From positions 2,604,001 to 2,668,000 of the forward strand of contig CP118523.1 of assembly GCA_029227815.1 (NCBI GenBank): a stretch of 64,000 nucleotides of DNA, given 5' to 3'. This stretch comes from Clostridiaceae bacterium M8S5. GTDB taxonomy: Bacteria > Bacillota > Clostridia > Tissierellales > MCWD3. The position numbers and the translations under genes are program-made. This document shows, one piece after another, positions 1 to 9,159 of this stretch. The notes under the pieces were generated by a model that made no database searches, was not told the origin of the DNA, and was given only the letters and a program-made list of their open reading frames with translations. Each line of letters opens with the position of its first letter. The stretch's first letter is position 1.

Positions 1-90
1 ATTGTTATACAATAGCTTTGAACCACCTGAATCTAATCCTGAATAATTCATATAGGGATTATTGTAATAACTGTTAAAATCATAAAACAT
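1..90 (-). CDS. Partial Tyr/Asn-rich protein, N-terminus only
   Basis: An open frame runs off the left edge of the window. The ATG sits seven bases after a strong GGAGG, and 30 codons are visible (start MFYDFNSYYNN, then PYMNYSGLDSGG). The piece is rich in Tyr, Asn, Ser and Gly with no signal peptide or membrane segment. Such composition is seen in spore coat and other structural proteins, but I do not recognise a family and the rest of the gene lies outside the window. The start is well supported; the function is not known. Confidence 0.55.
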   Translation of the reverse strand, partial: MFYDFNSYYNNPYMNYSGLDSGGSKLLYNN

Positions 91-593
91 TCCATAACCT
101 CCTTCTAATTCATTATATGCTTTCAAGTTATAGAAGTTATCACACTTACACTGTAACCATCAGTTAAAAAATTCATAGTTAATATATACAATTTTACACA
201 TAGATTTTTGACTAAATATATATTTTCGTGTTATATTTATGAATTTTCATGTCTGATATATTGTTATCTTGTTTAAAATACCATAACTAAAATTGATTAG
301 CTGATGGTCTTTCTAGTATATCAGTGAATTCTTTTTTGTTCTTCATATTCTCATTCTAAATTCATAATGTACTTTCTCCTCATTGGATTTATCAAATTTA
401 CATCTCACTTTTTTGCTGTAGTCCGATGAATTTTCATGTTTGAATATGTAGTTTTTTTATTGATTTTTGACTTATTTTATGTATTTTCATGTCATCATAA
501 TACATATTCACGCCCCGCATATTGTATTATATTGTCGTAAATTGTAAAATATATATACGAAATATTCACACAATTTATAAGGGGGCCTCATTA
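91..593. other. Intergenic, about 500 bases, with three repeated ATTTTCATG motifs
   Basis: No convincing gene on either strand. The motif ATGAATTTTCAT occurs at 239-250 and 426-437, and ATGTATTTTCAT at 479-490. The first two are short inverted repeats (ATGAA and TTCAT arms, two-base spacer). They lie upstream of the secreted protease gene and could be operators. A strong AAGGGGG ribosome site at 579-585 decides the protease start at 594. Confidence 0.4.
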
Positions 594-2657
594 ATGAGAT
601 ATAAGAGATTATTAATTTTAGTATTAATGGTAGCATTATTTATTCAAGTTGTTCCAGCAAATGCAGCACAAATCAATCAACAAATACAACAACAGATTAC
701 TGGGCAAGTTAATCAACCCTTTCAATCTAATCGAATTGAACAAAAACAAATCTTAGAGAAATGGCAAAGAAAAAGCAAAAATACCAGTCAAAATTCTGTA
801 GATTTTCAAGTTCATTGGAATAAGAAAAAAAGCATCCCTAACTTTGTACAAGGTCTAAATTCTGATAAAAAAATCAAATCTAGTCAGCAAGCTATTGACT
901 TTGTAAAAAACAATGAAGCTTTATTTAATATTAACTCTGGTAAATATAAACTTAATAAATCATTTAAAGATAAATACAATATGACTCACTATAAAATTAT
1001 TCAAGAGATTGATGGTATCCCTCTCTATGGAAAAGAACTAGTAGTTCATACCGATAAAAATAACGAAGTGTATGCACTAAACGGTGCTCTACAACCTGAC
1101 ATAGGCATTGATACTGTTAAATGGAGTAAATATATTACTTTATCTGACGAAGAATGTATAGCCAAAGCGAAAGAATTTTTAAACATTGACTCTATTGACT
1201 CTAAATTAATATCAAAGCCACAAACTCAGCACTATCTATATGAATTTAAAGACAATTGGTATTTAGTAAACCTTGTCACACTCCAATTTAACGAACCATA
1301 TCCAGCTAACTACAAAATATTCGTTGATTTAACGTGTGGTAGCATCGTTGATTCATATAACGCTGTTGCAAATGGTAGTGTAACTTGTAGCGGAACAAAT
1401 AGCTTTGGTGATACAGTATCTCTTAATGGGTATGAACAAAATAGTTACTACTACTTATACGATACTACTCATGGTGCTGTTATTGAAACTTATACTCTTA
1501 ATAATATTTTAAATGCTACTCAACCAGGAGCAAGAGTAAAAAATACAACTGGTAATTTCAATGCCATGAATGAAAGAGTTGCAGTTGATGCTCATTCAAA
1601 TCTTGCAAAAGTATATGATTTCTATTACAATACTTTCGGTAGAAAAGGGTTTGATAATAGAAACAGTAATATAAAAAGTTCTGTTCATTACTATGACAAT
1701 AAAAGTGGTAAAAACAATGCATTCTGGAATGGTCGTCAAATGCTATTTGGTGATGGCGACGGTGAGAGTTTTGGTTCTTTTGGATCCGCTCTAGACGTTG
1801 TTGCTCACGAATTTACTCATGCTGTTACACAATATACAGCTAACCTTGAATACAGAAATCAGTCAGGTGCTATAAATGAATCTATATCAGATGTTTTCGG
1901 TGTTCTTTGTCAAGGTCCTGTAGATAAATGGTGGCTTGTAGGAGAAGATTGTTATACTCCTGGTAAATATGGTGATGCACTACGTGATATGAAAAATCCA
2001 GAAAATGTTGACCAACCTCAACCTGGTCATATGAACAGCTACAAAAATGTTAGCTACGATAATGGTGGTGTACACATAAACAGCGGTATCCCTAATAGGG
2101 CATTTTATCTTATAGCTAATTCTTTAGGATTTAATAAAACAGGTAAGATATACTATCGTGCATTAACATCTTACTTGACTTCTACTTCTGATTTTATGGA
2201 TCTTAGAAATTCTATATTACAATCAGCTTCCGATATTTATGGAGCTACAAGTACAGAATATAATACAGCTAAAGATGCATTTAGTAAAGTAGGACTTGGC
2301 TCTTCTAGCAGTTCAGATACTTATGAACCAAATGATACAGCTTCAGATGCTTATGGTCCATTAGTTAGCGGTAAAACATATGAATCTTATATAAGCTCTG
2401 AATCAGATAATGACGTTTATAAGTTTAAAACAACAGATTACTCTACTATTAGAATATCACTTACTAATTTAGCTGGTGACTATGATTTGTATTTGTTCAA
2501 TGGGAATGGAACTCTTGTTGCAAAATCTGAAAACAACAATACTACCAGTGAGTCTATTACTTATAATGGGTCTAGTGATACTTATTATATAAAAATAGTT
2601 GGCTACAATGGTGCGTATAGTACAACTAAACCTTATCGTTTAACTGTCACCTATTAA
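594..2657 (+). CDS. Secreted M4 (thermolysin-type) metalloprotease with C-terminal PPC domain
   Basis: A zinc endopeptidase of 687 residues made as a secreted precursor. The start at 594 follows AAGGGGG and gives a clean signal peptide (MRYKRLLILVLMVALF, cleavage near VPANA). An upstream in-frame start at 522 would put 24 residues in front of it and is rejected. Residues about 50-220 look like the FTP/PepSY propeptide. The catalytic motif HEFTH is at 405-409, followed by GAINESISD with the third zinc ligand. The last ~110 residues (from DTYEPNDTA) form a bacterial pre-peptidase C-terminal domain, normally removed after secretion. It probably degrades extracellular protein for nutrition. It stands alone, ending at a terminator at 2677. 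Family assignment is secure; the substrate is unknown. Confidence 0.95.
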   Translation: MRYKRLLILVLMVALFIQVVPANAAQINQQIQQQITGQVNQPFQSNRIEQKQILEKWQRKSKNTSQNSVDFQVHWNKKKSIPNFVQGLNSDKKIKSSQQAIDFVKNNEALFNINSGKYKLNKSFKDKYNMTHYKIIQEIDGIPLYGKELVVHTDKNNEVYALNGALQPDIGIDTVKWSKYITLSDEECIAKAKEFLNIDSIDSKLISKPQTQHYLYEFKDNWYLVNLVTLQFNEPYPANYKIFVDLTCGSIVDSYNAVANGSVTCSGTNSFGDTVSLNGYEQNSYYYLYDTTHGAVIETYTLNNILNATQPGARVKNTTGNFNAMNERVAVDAHSNLAKVYDFYYNTFGRKGFDNRNSNIKSSVHYYDNKSGKNNAFWNGRQMLFGDGDGESFGSFGSALDVVAHEFTHAVTQYTANLEYRNQSGAINESISDVFGVLCQGPVDKWWLVGEDCYTPGKYGDALRDMKNPENVDQPQPGHMNSYKNVSYDNGGVHINSGIPNRAFYLIANSLGFNKTGKIYYRALTSYLTSTSDFMDLRNSILQSASDIYGATSTEYNTAKDAFSKVGLGSSSSSDTYEPNDTASDAYGPLVSGKTYESYISSESDNDVYKFKTTDYSTIRISLTNLAGDYDLYLFNGNGTLVAKSENNNTTSESITYNGSSDTYYIKIVGYNGAYSTTKPYRLTVTY

Positions 2658-2676
2658 AATTCATCAAATAAACAGC

Positions 2677-2716
2677 AATAGGAGGTGTCTCACTCGAGGC
2701 ACCCCCTATTTTTTAT
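2677..2716 (+). terminator. Intrinsic terminator after the protease gene, shared with the convergent gene
   Basis: Long stem AATAGGAGGTGTCTC pairing with GAGGCACCCCCTATT, loop ACTC, then TTTTTAT. It lies between the protease gene and the convergent UPF0316 gene and overlaps the end of the latter. Confidence 0.85.
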
Positions 2717-3249
2717 GAAATTTTACTTGTGGTAGTAATTTTTCCATTTACTTTACTTAAATTTTTAATTTTCATTGTAGGGTTATTGATACCATATGAA
2801 TCCATTATGTTCTCTAGTATCTTTATTTCGTTCCTTTTAATAACTACTTCAATTTTATATCTTCTACCTCCATTTAAACCTCTAGCAACAAAGTTATTAA
2901 CTGTATAACCTTCTTCTCTAAGTTTTTCAGCTATTACAATCATTTTATTTTTATTCTTTAAAAATATATCTACTTCTGCAATTCCCAGTGCTAAACGTTC
3001 TTCTATTTTGTTACCAATATATACTCCTACCGTTCTACCAAAAGCATATGCTAGCGTAAAATGAATACCTTCAGAACTAGTTACTTTTGTTACAACTGTC
3101 GCAAAAATCATGGCATCTACAAATACAACAATATAAACCGGATTCATGATTTTTTTTGAAATAAGTATAGTTTTTAATGTAGCTAAAATATTAGTAAAAG
3201 TCGTTATTATAAATAAACCTATTAACCCTAATATAATATTTTGAGTAAT
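2713..3249 (-). CDS. UPF0316 (DUF5698/DUF2179) membrane protein, probable AUU start
   Basis: Three-helix membrane protein with a C-terminal DUF2179 domain; the function of the family is unknown. The first in-frame ATG (3147) would remove the first membrane helix, which family members have. Upstream of it the frame stays open and encodes a typical first helix (ILGLIGLFIITTFTNILATL, then KTILISKK), but contains no ATG, GTG or TTG before a stop at 3285-3283. A near-perfect Shine-Dalgarno AAGGAAGTGA at 3263-3254 places an ATT codon at 3249-3247 at ideal spacing (seven bases after GGAAG). I therefore take AUU as the start, giving 178 residues, close to the usual ~170-180. Family call from GRTVGVYIGNKIEERLALG and the DUF2179 tail. 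Confidence 0.75.
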   Translation of the reverse strand: MTQNIILGLIGLFIITTFTNILATLKTILISKKIMNPVYIVVFVDAMIFATVVTKVTSSEGIHFTLAYAFGRTVGVYIGNKIEERLALGIAEVDIFLKNKNKMIVIAEKLREEGYTVNNFVARGLNGGRRYKIEVVIKRNEIKILENIMDSYGINNPTMKIKNLSKVNGKITTTSKIS

Positions 3250-3596
3250 AGTCTCACTTCCTTTCTTTATCTTTAGTTGAAATCATTATTTATGGCATCT
3301 TAAATAAATATATTACTGTAATATACTAAAAAATATTTATACATAATACGTTTTGGGATAATAAACAAGAAATGTCGTGTTGTCTCTTGTATTTCTGATA
3401 AGTACTTAATAATTTTCGATTTAACGATGAGAAAAATATAAAAAATATAATACTTCTATCCAATTTTATTCAACTATCAATATAGTATATAATAAAATGA
3501 ATTTTTTTGCAAGATTTTTTTATATTTTTTATCTAGTAAAAATTATTATAGTAAATGCCATTGATAAATGTTACTTACAAATTTATAAAACATCAA
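3250..3596. other. Intergenic between divergent genes
   Basis: AT-rich sequence between the UPF0316 gene and the ABC-F gene. I see no further gene, RNA fold or repeat. The ribosome site of the left-hand gene is at 3254-3263, and the promoter of the right-hand gene is listed separately. Confidence 0.5.
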
Positions 3597-3626
3597 TTGA
3601 GTAAAACCAAGCTATTATGATATAAT
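3597..3626 (+). promoter_or_regulatory. Sigma-A type promoter of the ABC-F gene
   Basis: TTGAGT at 3597-3602 and a perfect TATAAT at 3621-3626, 18-base spacer. The predicted transcript begins about 45 bases before the ABC-F start codon, leaving little room for a long attenuating leader of the kind found before some antibiotic-resistance ABC-F genes. Confidence 0.6.
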
Positions 3627-3676
3627 CTTGTATGTAATTCTTAACAATTAAAATATAAGACAGGTAGGTTAAATAT

Positions 3677-5572
3677 ATGAATATACTATCAGCTGAAAAT
3701 CTGAGCAAAAGCTACTCTGAAAAACAATTATATAATGATATTTCATTTGGTATAGATAGTAAAGATAAAATAGGCCTTATTGGCGTAAATGGTACTGGAA
3801 AATCAACTCTTCTAAAAACCCTAGTAGGATTAGAGAGTCTTGATAGCGGTGTGATAACTATGAACAAGGATATTACTATTGGTTATTTGCCACAAAATCC
3901 TCATTTCACTGAAAATACTAGAGTATTAGATCAAATATTTAAATGGGATACTCCTATAATGAATGTGATAAGAGAATATGAGGACATTGTGCATAAGCTT
4001 GAAAAAAGCAATAACGATACTAATCTTCAAAAAAAATTGATTGAATTAAGCAATAAAATGGATGCACTAGATGCTTGGAAAATGGAAAGCGATGCAAAAA
4101 GCATTTTAAATAAGCTAGGAATACTTGATTATAATATGAAAGTTGATAAATTATCTGGTGGCCAGCGCAAGAGAGTAGCTTTAGCTGGGGCATTAATACA
4201 GCCTTGTGATTTGCTTATACTTGACGAGCCTACCAATCACATAGATGATATATTAATTAAATGGCTTGAAGAATATTTGCAAAACAAACAAAGTGCTTTA
4301 TTGATGATTACTCATGATAGGTATTTCCTCGATAGAGTTACAAACCGTATATTGGAACTTGATAAAGGCAAACTGTATAGCTATAAAGGTAACTATAGTG
4401 TATATCTTGAAAAAAAGTCTATAAGAGAACAGGAAGCCATAACTAAAGAGCTAAAAAGACGTAATCTATTTAAAAATGAACTAGCATGGATTAAAGCCGG
4501 AGCAAAGGCAAGAACAACAAAGCAAAAAGCTAGAATTGACAGATTTGAAAAACTAAAAGAAGCAGAAATTGATATTAAAGAAGAAAATTTTGAAATTAGT
4601 GTGGGTTCTAGAAGACTTGGTAAAAAAATAATTAACCTCAATAATATCACTAAAAAATTTGGTGATAACCTAATAATAAATAATTTTGATTACACTATTT
4701 TAAGAAATGATAGAATAGGCATAATAGGAGCAAATGGTCAAGGTAAATCTACGTTGTTGAACCTAATTTCAGGCAAACTAAAACCTGATAGTGGTAATAT
4801 TGAAATAGGCGATACTGTAGTAATCGGCTACTACTCTCAAGAAAACCAAGAGCTTGACGAAAGTTTAAAAGTTATCGAATATATTAAAGAATTAGCAGAG
4901 TATATAACTACAAAAGATGGTACTAAGATTACTGCTAGTCAAATGTTAGAGAGATTTTTATTTTCTAAAGAAATGCAATATACCCGTATAGATAGATTAT
5001 CAGGCGGAGAAAAAAGAAGGTTGTATCTTTTAAGAGTTTTAATGAGTAATCCTAATGTTCTACTCTTAGATGAGCCTACAAACGATTTAGATATACAAAC
5101 TCTATCTATATTAGAAGAATATATCAAGTATTTTGAAGGTGCAGTAATAACAGTTTCGCACGATAGATATTTCTTGGATAAATCATTTGAAAAAATCTTT
5201 GTATTTACTGAGAAAGGTAACATAAAGCAATATACGGGTAATTACACTAAAATTATAGAGCTAAACTCTAATACAGTTGGCAATAAAACCATGAAGGTCA
5301 AAGCTGAAAGACCAGAGAAAGAAAAAGCACCCCGATTTTCTTATAAAGAAAAAATCGAATATGAAGAAATAGATCAAAAAATAGAAACTGTAGAAAAATG
5401 CATACAAGATATTGATAACAAAATGAACAACTCTGCCAGCGATTTTATTAAATTGCAAGAGCTTTCTGAGAAAAAGGAAGAGCACGAAAATCAACTTGAA
5501 GTTTTAATGGACAGATGGGAATACCTTAACGAATTAGCCGAAAAAATTGAAGAGTATAAAAACAAACAATAA
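3677..5572 (+). CDS. ABC-F family ATPase
   Basis: Soluble ribosome-associated ATPase of 631 residues with two ABC cassettes in one chain and no membrane segments. First Walker A GVNGTGKST at about 36-44 and signature LSGGQ near 159; second Walker A GANGQGKST near 351 and LSGGE near 441; each is followed by a LLILDEP/LLLDEP Walker B. The linker between cassettes (about 235-310, charged, KARTTKQKARIDRFEKL) is the P-site tRNA-interacting motif, and the C-terminus (about 540-631) is a coiled coil as in Uup/YdiF proteins. ABC-F proteins rescue or modulate stalled ribosomes and some confer resistance to ribosome-targeting drugs. Housekeeping or resistance cannot be decided from sequence. Single gene with its own promoter and terminator. 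Confidence 0.93.
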   Translation: MNILSAENLSKSYSEKQLYNDISFGIDSKDKIGLIGVNGTGKSTLLKTLVGLESLDSGVITMNKDITIGYLPQNPHFTENTRVLDQIFKWDTPIMNVIREYEDIVHKLEKSNNDTNLQKKLIELSNKMDALDAWKMESDAKSILNKLGILDYNMKVDKLSGGQRKRVALAGALIQPCDLLILDEPTNHIDDILIKWLEEYLQNKQSALLMITHDRYFLDRVTNRILELDKGKLYSYKGNYSVYLEKKSIREQEAITKELKRRNLFKNELAWIKAGAKARTTKQKARIDRFEKLKEAEIDIKEENFEISVGSRRLGKKIINLNNITKKFGDNLIINNFDYTILRNDRIGIIGANGQGKSTLLNLISGKLKPDSGNIEIGDTVVIGYYSQENQELDESLKVIEYIKELAEYITTKDGTKITASQMLERFLFSKEMQYTRIDRLSGGEKRRLYLLRVLMSNPNVLLLDEPTNDLDIQTLSILEEYIKYFEGAVITVSHDRYFLDKSFEKIFVFTEKGNIKQYTGNYTKIIELNSNTVGNKTMKVKAERPEKEKAPRFSYKEKIEYEEIDQKIETVEKCIQDIDNKMNNSASDFIKLQELSEKKEEHENQLEVLMDRWEYLNELAEKIEEYKNKQ

Positions 5573-5580
5573 ATATACAA

Positions 5581-5608
5581 TTAAAAGGGAGCAAAGCTCC
5601 CTTTTAAT
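5581..5608 (+). terminator. Intrinsic terminator of the ABC-F gene
   Basis: Perfect stem AAAAGGGAGC / GCTCCCTTTT around a three-base AAA loop, eight bases after the ABC-F stop codon, followed by AATAT. Confidence 0.9.
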
Positions 5609-5803
5609 ATCTGTTAAAAAATCTTGTAAAATGACTATGGTTATTATATTTATCATCAGGTGGTGCTCTATTACCTACAAATTCATCTTGTACATGCAAA
5701 TTTCTCAAGAGACTTTTTCACTTTTTTAATTAATCTCTTTATACACCTTTCCAACATTATTTTAGCGGTCTAATTAAATAGATATTAATACTACGAAATT
5801 GAT

Positions 5804-5947
5804 TTATTCAGGAACGTATACAAATTTTAGATTGTTACTATCATCTATCACTTCAGGATCATCTAACACCTTATGACAACCACAGCAGCACATAAAATCA
5901 ACATATACTTCTAGTCCTAAATCAAATTTCTTTTGTAATTTTTTCAT
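5804..5947 (-). CDS. 47-residue Cys-rich small protein
   Basis: A short gene with AAGGAG eight bases before its ATG. It encodes 47 residues. Residues 20-25 are CCCGCH, four cysteines and one histidine in six positions, flanked by an acidic tail (VLDDPEVIDDSNN). No signal peptide or membrane segment. The cluster could hold a metal or a disulfide. I do not recognise the family; some short Clostridial proteins of this kind are unannotated. The ribosome site, codon use and clean stop argue for a real gene. It sits alone between the ABC-F terminator and the acetate transporter terminator. Confidence 0.6.
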   Translation of the reverse strand: MKKLQKKFDLGLEVYVDFMCCCGCHKVLDDPEVIDDSNNLKFVYVPE

Positions 5948-6011
5948 ATAACCAACTCCTTTTAGTTTTTTACTTTAATATTATGATGGTTTTAAAAGGA
6001 ATTTTGTTCCA

Positions 6012-6040
6012 AATAAAAAACTGTCAAAATCTTTGACAGC
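6012..6040 (-). terminator. Intrinsic terminator of the acetate transporter gene
   Basis: On the minus strand CTGTCAAAG / TTTGACAG with a short loop, then TTTTTTATTTGG. It lies 35-60 bases past the transporter stop. Confidence 0.85.
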
Positions 6041-6074
6041 TTTAGCCTATATAATTTGTATTCTTTTTATAATA

Positions 6075-6689
6075 TTATTTAAATATTCCAAATGGTTTCC
6101 CAACTGGTAAAAATTCTTTTCCAAAGTGCCCATTTAGTACTGCTGCAGCAAATCCATAGAACGCTGTTATAGATATCGCAAGCTCTGAGTAAGCTGCTAA
6201 TTTGTGCATAGCATGTTCAGCTATACCTAGTGTTGAAAAAGATAACCCTATAAACAGTAGGTCTATTAAAACGAATATAGTGAATAATACCTTGTGTGTC
6301 TCCATAGCTCCTATAGTCAATACTAAAGTAAGAATCAAATATCCTATAAAAGCAAATCCTAGCTGTTTACCATCTATTCCATCCATTAGCGTTTCTCCAA
6401 ATACTCCAGCTTTTATCATCCAAGATGATGCAACTGCTAACCAGAATAAACCATATGCTCCAAATGCAGTAGCTCCAAATACATTGTTCTTTTTTGCATC
6501 ATTTACACATGCATATAACTGTGCAAAACCTCCTAAAAATATAGCCCAAGGAATTATGAAAGCGGTTCCACTTGTCCAGCCTAGTTTTTGGCTTGATGCT
6601 ACCAAGGTAACAATAGCTAGTCCAAATAATCCTAAAGCAGAAGGATCAGCAGTTATAATCTTAATTTCATTAGTTTGTTTATTGTTCAC
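6075..6689 (-). CDS. Acetate uptake transporter, GPR1/FUN34/YaaH (SatP) family
   Basis: Six-helix membrane protein of 204 residues. The family signature near the N-terminus reads ADPSALGLFGLAI (compare NPAPLGL in SatP). The family moves acetate, succinate or short monocarboxylates, probably with a proton or as a channel. I choose the GTG at 6689 because AAGGAGG stands six bases before it; a longer reading to 6722 has no ribosome site. It has its own terminator and is separated from the thiamine genes by the thiC terminator, so it is probably a separate unit. Family assignment is firm; the exact substrate is not. Confidence 0.9.
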   Translation of the reverse strand: MNNKQTNEIKIITADPSALGLFGLAIVTLVASSQKLGWTSGTAFIIPWAIFLGGFAQLYACVNDAKKNNVFGATAFGAYGLFWLAVASSWMIKAGVFGETLMDGIDGKQLGFAFIGYLILTLVLTIGAMETHKVLFTIFVLIDLLFIGLSFSTLGIAEHAMHKLAAYSELAISITAFYGFAAAVLNGHFGKEFLPVGKPFGIFK

Positions 6690-6916
6690 ATTAAACCTCC
6701 TTAAAATAGTATACTGCGACATATTATCATATTTTTATACATATTTAAAGGTTTTTTTAATATTTTATCAAAATTTTTTAGTCTTTATAAATACTCCTCT
6801 CGTAATATACGTTTAAATAAAAATAAATAATCAATTACAACTTTTGGGACATATCCTTATTCATTTTATAAGTGAACAACAAAAATTATAGTAGCTCTCA
6901 ATAATGTATTCTTGTC

Positions 6917-6950
6917 TAAATAATAGGCTATCAATAAATATGATAGCCTT
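6917..6950 (-). terminator. Intrinsic terminator of the thiW-thiC unit
   Basis: Minus-strand stem AGGCTATCA / TGATAGCCT followed by ATTATTT, 14 bases beyond the thiC stop. Confidence 0.85.
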
Positions 6951-6962
6951 AGATTCAATATA

Positions 6963-8270
6963 CTAGTCTCTTAATATGTTAATATCTTCTCCATTTAAAA
7001 CTTTATTTAAATTACGAACAGCACACATCTTACCACACATTGAACATGACTTTTCGTCTTCTGGCTTTGAACTTTCTCTGTAAGCTTTTGCTTTTACTGG
7101 ATCTATAGCAAGCTCAAACATTTTACTCCAATCAAGTTGTTGCCTTGCAAGACTCATCTGGTTATCCCATTTTCTAGCACCTGGTAGCTTCTTTCCTATA
7201 TCGCCAGCATGTGCAGCAATTTTACTAGCTATGATTCCTTCCTTCATATCCTCCACAGTTGGCAAACGAAGATGCTCTGCTGGTGTAACATAGCATAAGA
7301 AGTCTGCTCCACTTGCTGCTGCTATTGCGCCTCCTATAGCCCCTGTTATATGATCATAGCCTGGTGCAATATCTGTTACCAAAGGTCCTAGTACATAAAA
7401 TGGCGCTCCATGGCAAAGCCTTTTTTCTAATAACATATTTGCTTTTATTTCATCTATTGCCATGTGTCCTGGCCCTTCTATCATAACTTGAACATTTTTA
7501 GCCCATGCTCTTTTAGTCAATTCTCCTAATACAATAAGCTCTTTAACCTGACTTGCATCTGTTGAATCTGCTATTGCTCCTGGTCTACAAGCATCTCCTA
7601 AACTTATCGTTATATCATATCTAGCACATATTTCTAATAATTCATCGTAGTACTCATAGAATGGATTTTCTTTGTTATTAAGTCTCATCCATGCAAACAT
7701 CAACGAGCCACCTCTTGAAACTAAATTCATAAGTCTCGGATTTCTTCTAAACGTATCCGCCGTTTCTTTGTTTATACCTGCATGTATAGTTACAAAATCT
7801 ACTCCATCTTTTCCATGCTTTTCAACTACATCTAAAAATTCTTTTGCAGTTATATCCTTTAACTCTTTTTCGTAAAAACCTAAAGCATCATATACTGGTA
7901 CTGTACCTATCATCGCTGGTGATATATCTACTAACTTTCTTCTGAATTCAGCAGTTTTTCCATAATTACTTAAATCCATTATTGATTCTACATTCATGTC
8001 AATTGCTACTTTTACTTTCTCTATTTCTCTCTCTATATCATAACTGTCCTTTGATATCCCTAGATTCACGTTTATTTTGGTTCTTAAACCCTCTCCCACT
8101 CCTTCCGGATTTATATTTACATGATTCTTATTTGCTGGTATTACTACGGTACCTTTAGCTATTTTATCTATCAGTACCTGCTCACTTATATTTTCTTTTT
8201 GTGCTACTATTTTCATCTCTTTTGTTACTATACCTTTTTTAGCTGCATCCATTTGTGTTGTATAATTCAT
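6963..8270 (-). CDS. thiC: Phosphomethylpyrimidine synthase ThiC
   Basis: Radical SAM enzyme that rearranges 5-aminoimidazole ribotide to HMP phosphate, the pyrimidine half of thiamine. The 435 residues are the compact form without the N-terminal extension of plant and proteobacterial enzymes. Family blocks seen: [59 protein letters not shown], and a C-terminal iron-sulfur site with cysteines at 409, 412 and 416 (CSMCGKMC). The spacing here is CX2CX3C. The start is supported by AAGGAAG six bases upstream. It lies 39 bases after thiW in a TPP riboswitch-controlled unit. Confidence 0.97.
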   Translation of the reverse strand: MNYTTQMDAAKKGIVTKEMKIVAQKENISEQVLIDKIAKGTVVIPANKNHVNINPEGVGEGLRTKINVNLGISKDSYDIEREIEKVKVAIDMNVESIMDLSNYGKTAEFRRKLVDISPAMIGTVPVYDALGFYEKELKDITAKEFLDVVEKHGKDGVDFVTIHAGINKETADTFRRNPRLMNLVSRGGSLMFAWMRLNNKENPFYEYYDELLEICARYDITISLGDACRPGAIADSTDASQVKELIVLGELTKRAWAKNVQVMIEGPGHMAIDEIKANMLLEKRLCHGAPFYVLGPLVTDIAPGYDHITGAIGGAIAAASGADFLCYVTPAEHLRLPTVEDMKEGIIASKIAAHAGDIGKKLPGARKWDNQMSLARQQLDWSKMFELAIDPVKAKAYRESSKPEDEKSCSMCGKMCAVRNLNKVLNGEDINILRD

Positions 8271-8309
8271 ATACTACTTCCTTTCTTTCTTTAGATTTGA
8301 TTATAATGA

Positions 8310-8831
8310 CTAATTAACATTGTTATTACTCTCGTTACTGTATAAATTAAAACTGCTATTAATAATTCTCTTTAATCCAAACATCTCTAAAACTATAAAC
8401 GCTATTACTGTCCCACCAAAGGAACTTACCATGAATGGTATAACTAAACCATACACAGCTATTTCTTTACCCATAAGCAACTTTGCTATTGGATATGAAG
8501 CTATAGCACCTATGATACCTGTTCCTATTAATTCTCCTATAATAGCTATGTATATTTTCGGGAATCTTCTATATAGTAAGCTAGCCAATAACGCTCCAAA
8601 CAAGCTACCACTAAATGCAAGCAATGTCCCTAATCCTAAAATATTACGTAAAACTGATACAACAAACGCTTGTCCTATAGCATAATAAGGACCTAATAAA
8701 ACTGCTGATAACACGTTTATTAGATGTTGCCAAGGAAAACATTTAGCTATCCCAATAGGTATAGAATATGGACTTAAAATAACACCTATCGTGGCTAATA
8801 ATCCGCTTAACATAAGTTTTTTATTTTTCAT
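8310..8831 (-). CDS. thiW: ThiW, substrate-binding (S) component of an ECF transporter for a thiamine precursor
   Basis: Integral membrane protein of 173 residues with about five helices. The ThiW pattern is clear: LMLSGLLATIGVILSPYSIP, then KCFPWQHLINVLSAVLLGPY and an FSGSLFGALLASLLYRR segment. ThiW proteins are predicted to take up the thiazole precursor with a shared ECF energizing module encoded elsewhere; that assignment comes from riboswitch association, not from this sequence. AAGGAGAG precedes the ATG. First gene behind the TPP riboswitch and its terminator, with thiC next. Confidence 0.93.
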   Translation of the reverse strand: MKNKKLMLSGLLATIGVILSPYSIPIGIAKCFPWQHLINVLSAVLLGPYYAIGQAFVVSVLRNILGLGTLLAFSGSLFGALLASLLYRRFPKIYIAIIGELIGTGIIGAIASYPIAKLLMGKEIAVYGLVIPFMVSSFGGTVIAFIVLEMFGLKRIINSSFNLYSNESNNNVN

Positions 8832-8941
8832 CTATGTCTCTCCTTCTTATGAAATAAATTTAGGCTTATACATGAAGTATTAGATATAGAAGTAAAGTGA
8901 TATTATCTTTTATTTCTAAGCATTGTTTTTAGTATAACTTC

Positions 8942-8970
8942 AAAATAAAAAGCAATCCAAAAGGATTGCC
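8942..8970 (-). terminator. Riboswitch-controlled intrinsic terminator
   Basis: Minus-strand hairpin GCAATCC-TTTT-GGATTGC followed by TTTTTATTTTG, between the TPP aptamer and thiW. It is the expected expression platform: TPP binding should favour this hairpin and stop transcription. Confidence 0.85.
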
Positions 8971-8995
8971 TTAATTTTAATACATCATAAATAAG

Positions 8996-9085
8996 CTTTC
9001 CTCCGCTGGTACTAACCAGATCAGGTTAACAGGGTCAAAGAATACAGTTCTTTATCTCAGCTGACAAACATCAGCCCCCCTAGCC
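8996..9085 (-). promoter_or_regulatory. TPP riboswitch (THI element)
   Basis: The minus strand carries the conserved TPP aptamer blocks in order: GGGGGGCTGATG, the CAGCTGAGATAAAG junction, ACCCTGTTAACCTGATCTGG (pyrophosphate-sensing side) and TTAGTACCAGCGGAGGAAAG. It precedes thiW and thiC and a terminator, so thiamine pyrophosphate should shut off transcription. Confidence 0.95.
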
Positions 9086-9159
9086 AAAAATTTAAATTAA
9101 ATTTTAATCAGATATATCGTAACATAAATATAGCACTTAATCAATAGCTTTATTGTATG

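Noticed and set aside
6202..6816. Long plus-strand frame opposite the acetate transporter gene
   Set aside because: It is the antisense shadow of a clear SatP-family gene, with no ribosome site or recognisable domain.
6963..7060. ThiC iron-sulfur motif is CX2CX3C rather than CX2CX4C
   Set aside because: I believe the shorter spacing is normal in the compact clostridial/archaeal-type ThiC branch, so it is noted in the entry but not reported as novel.
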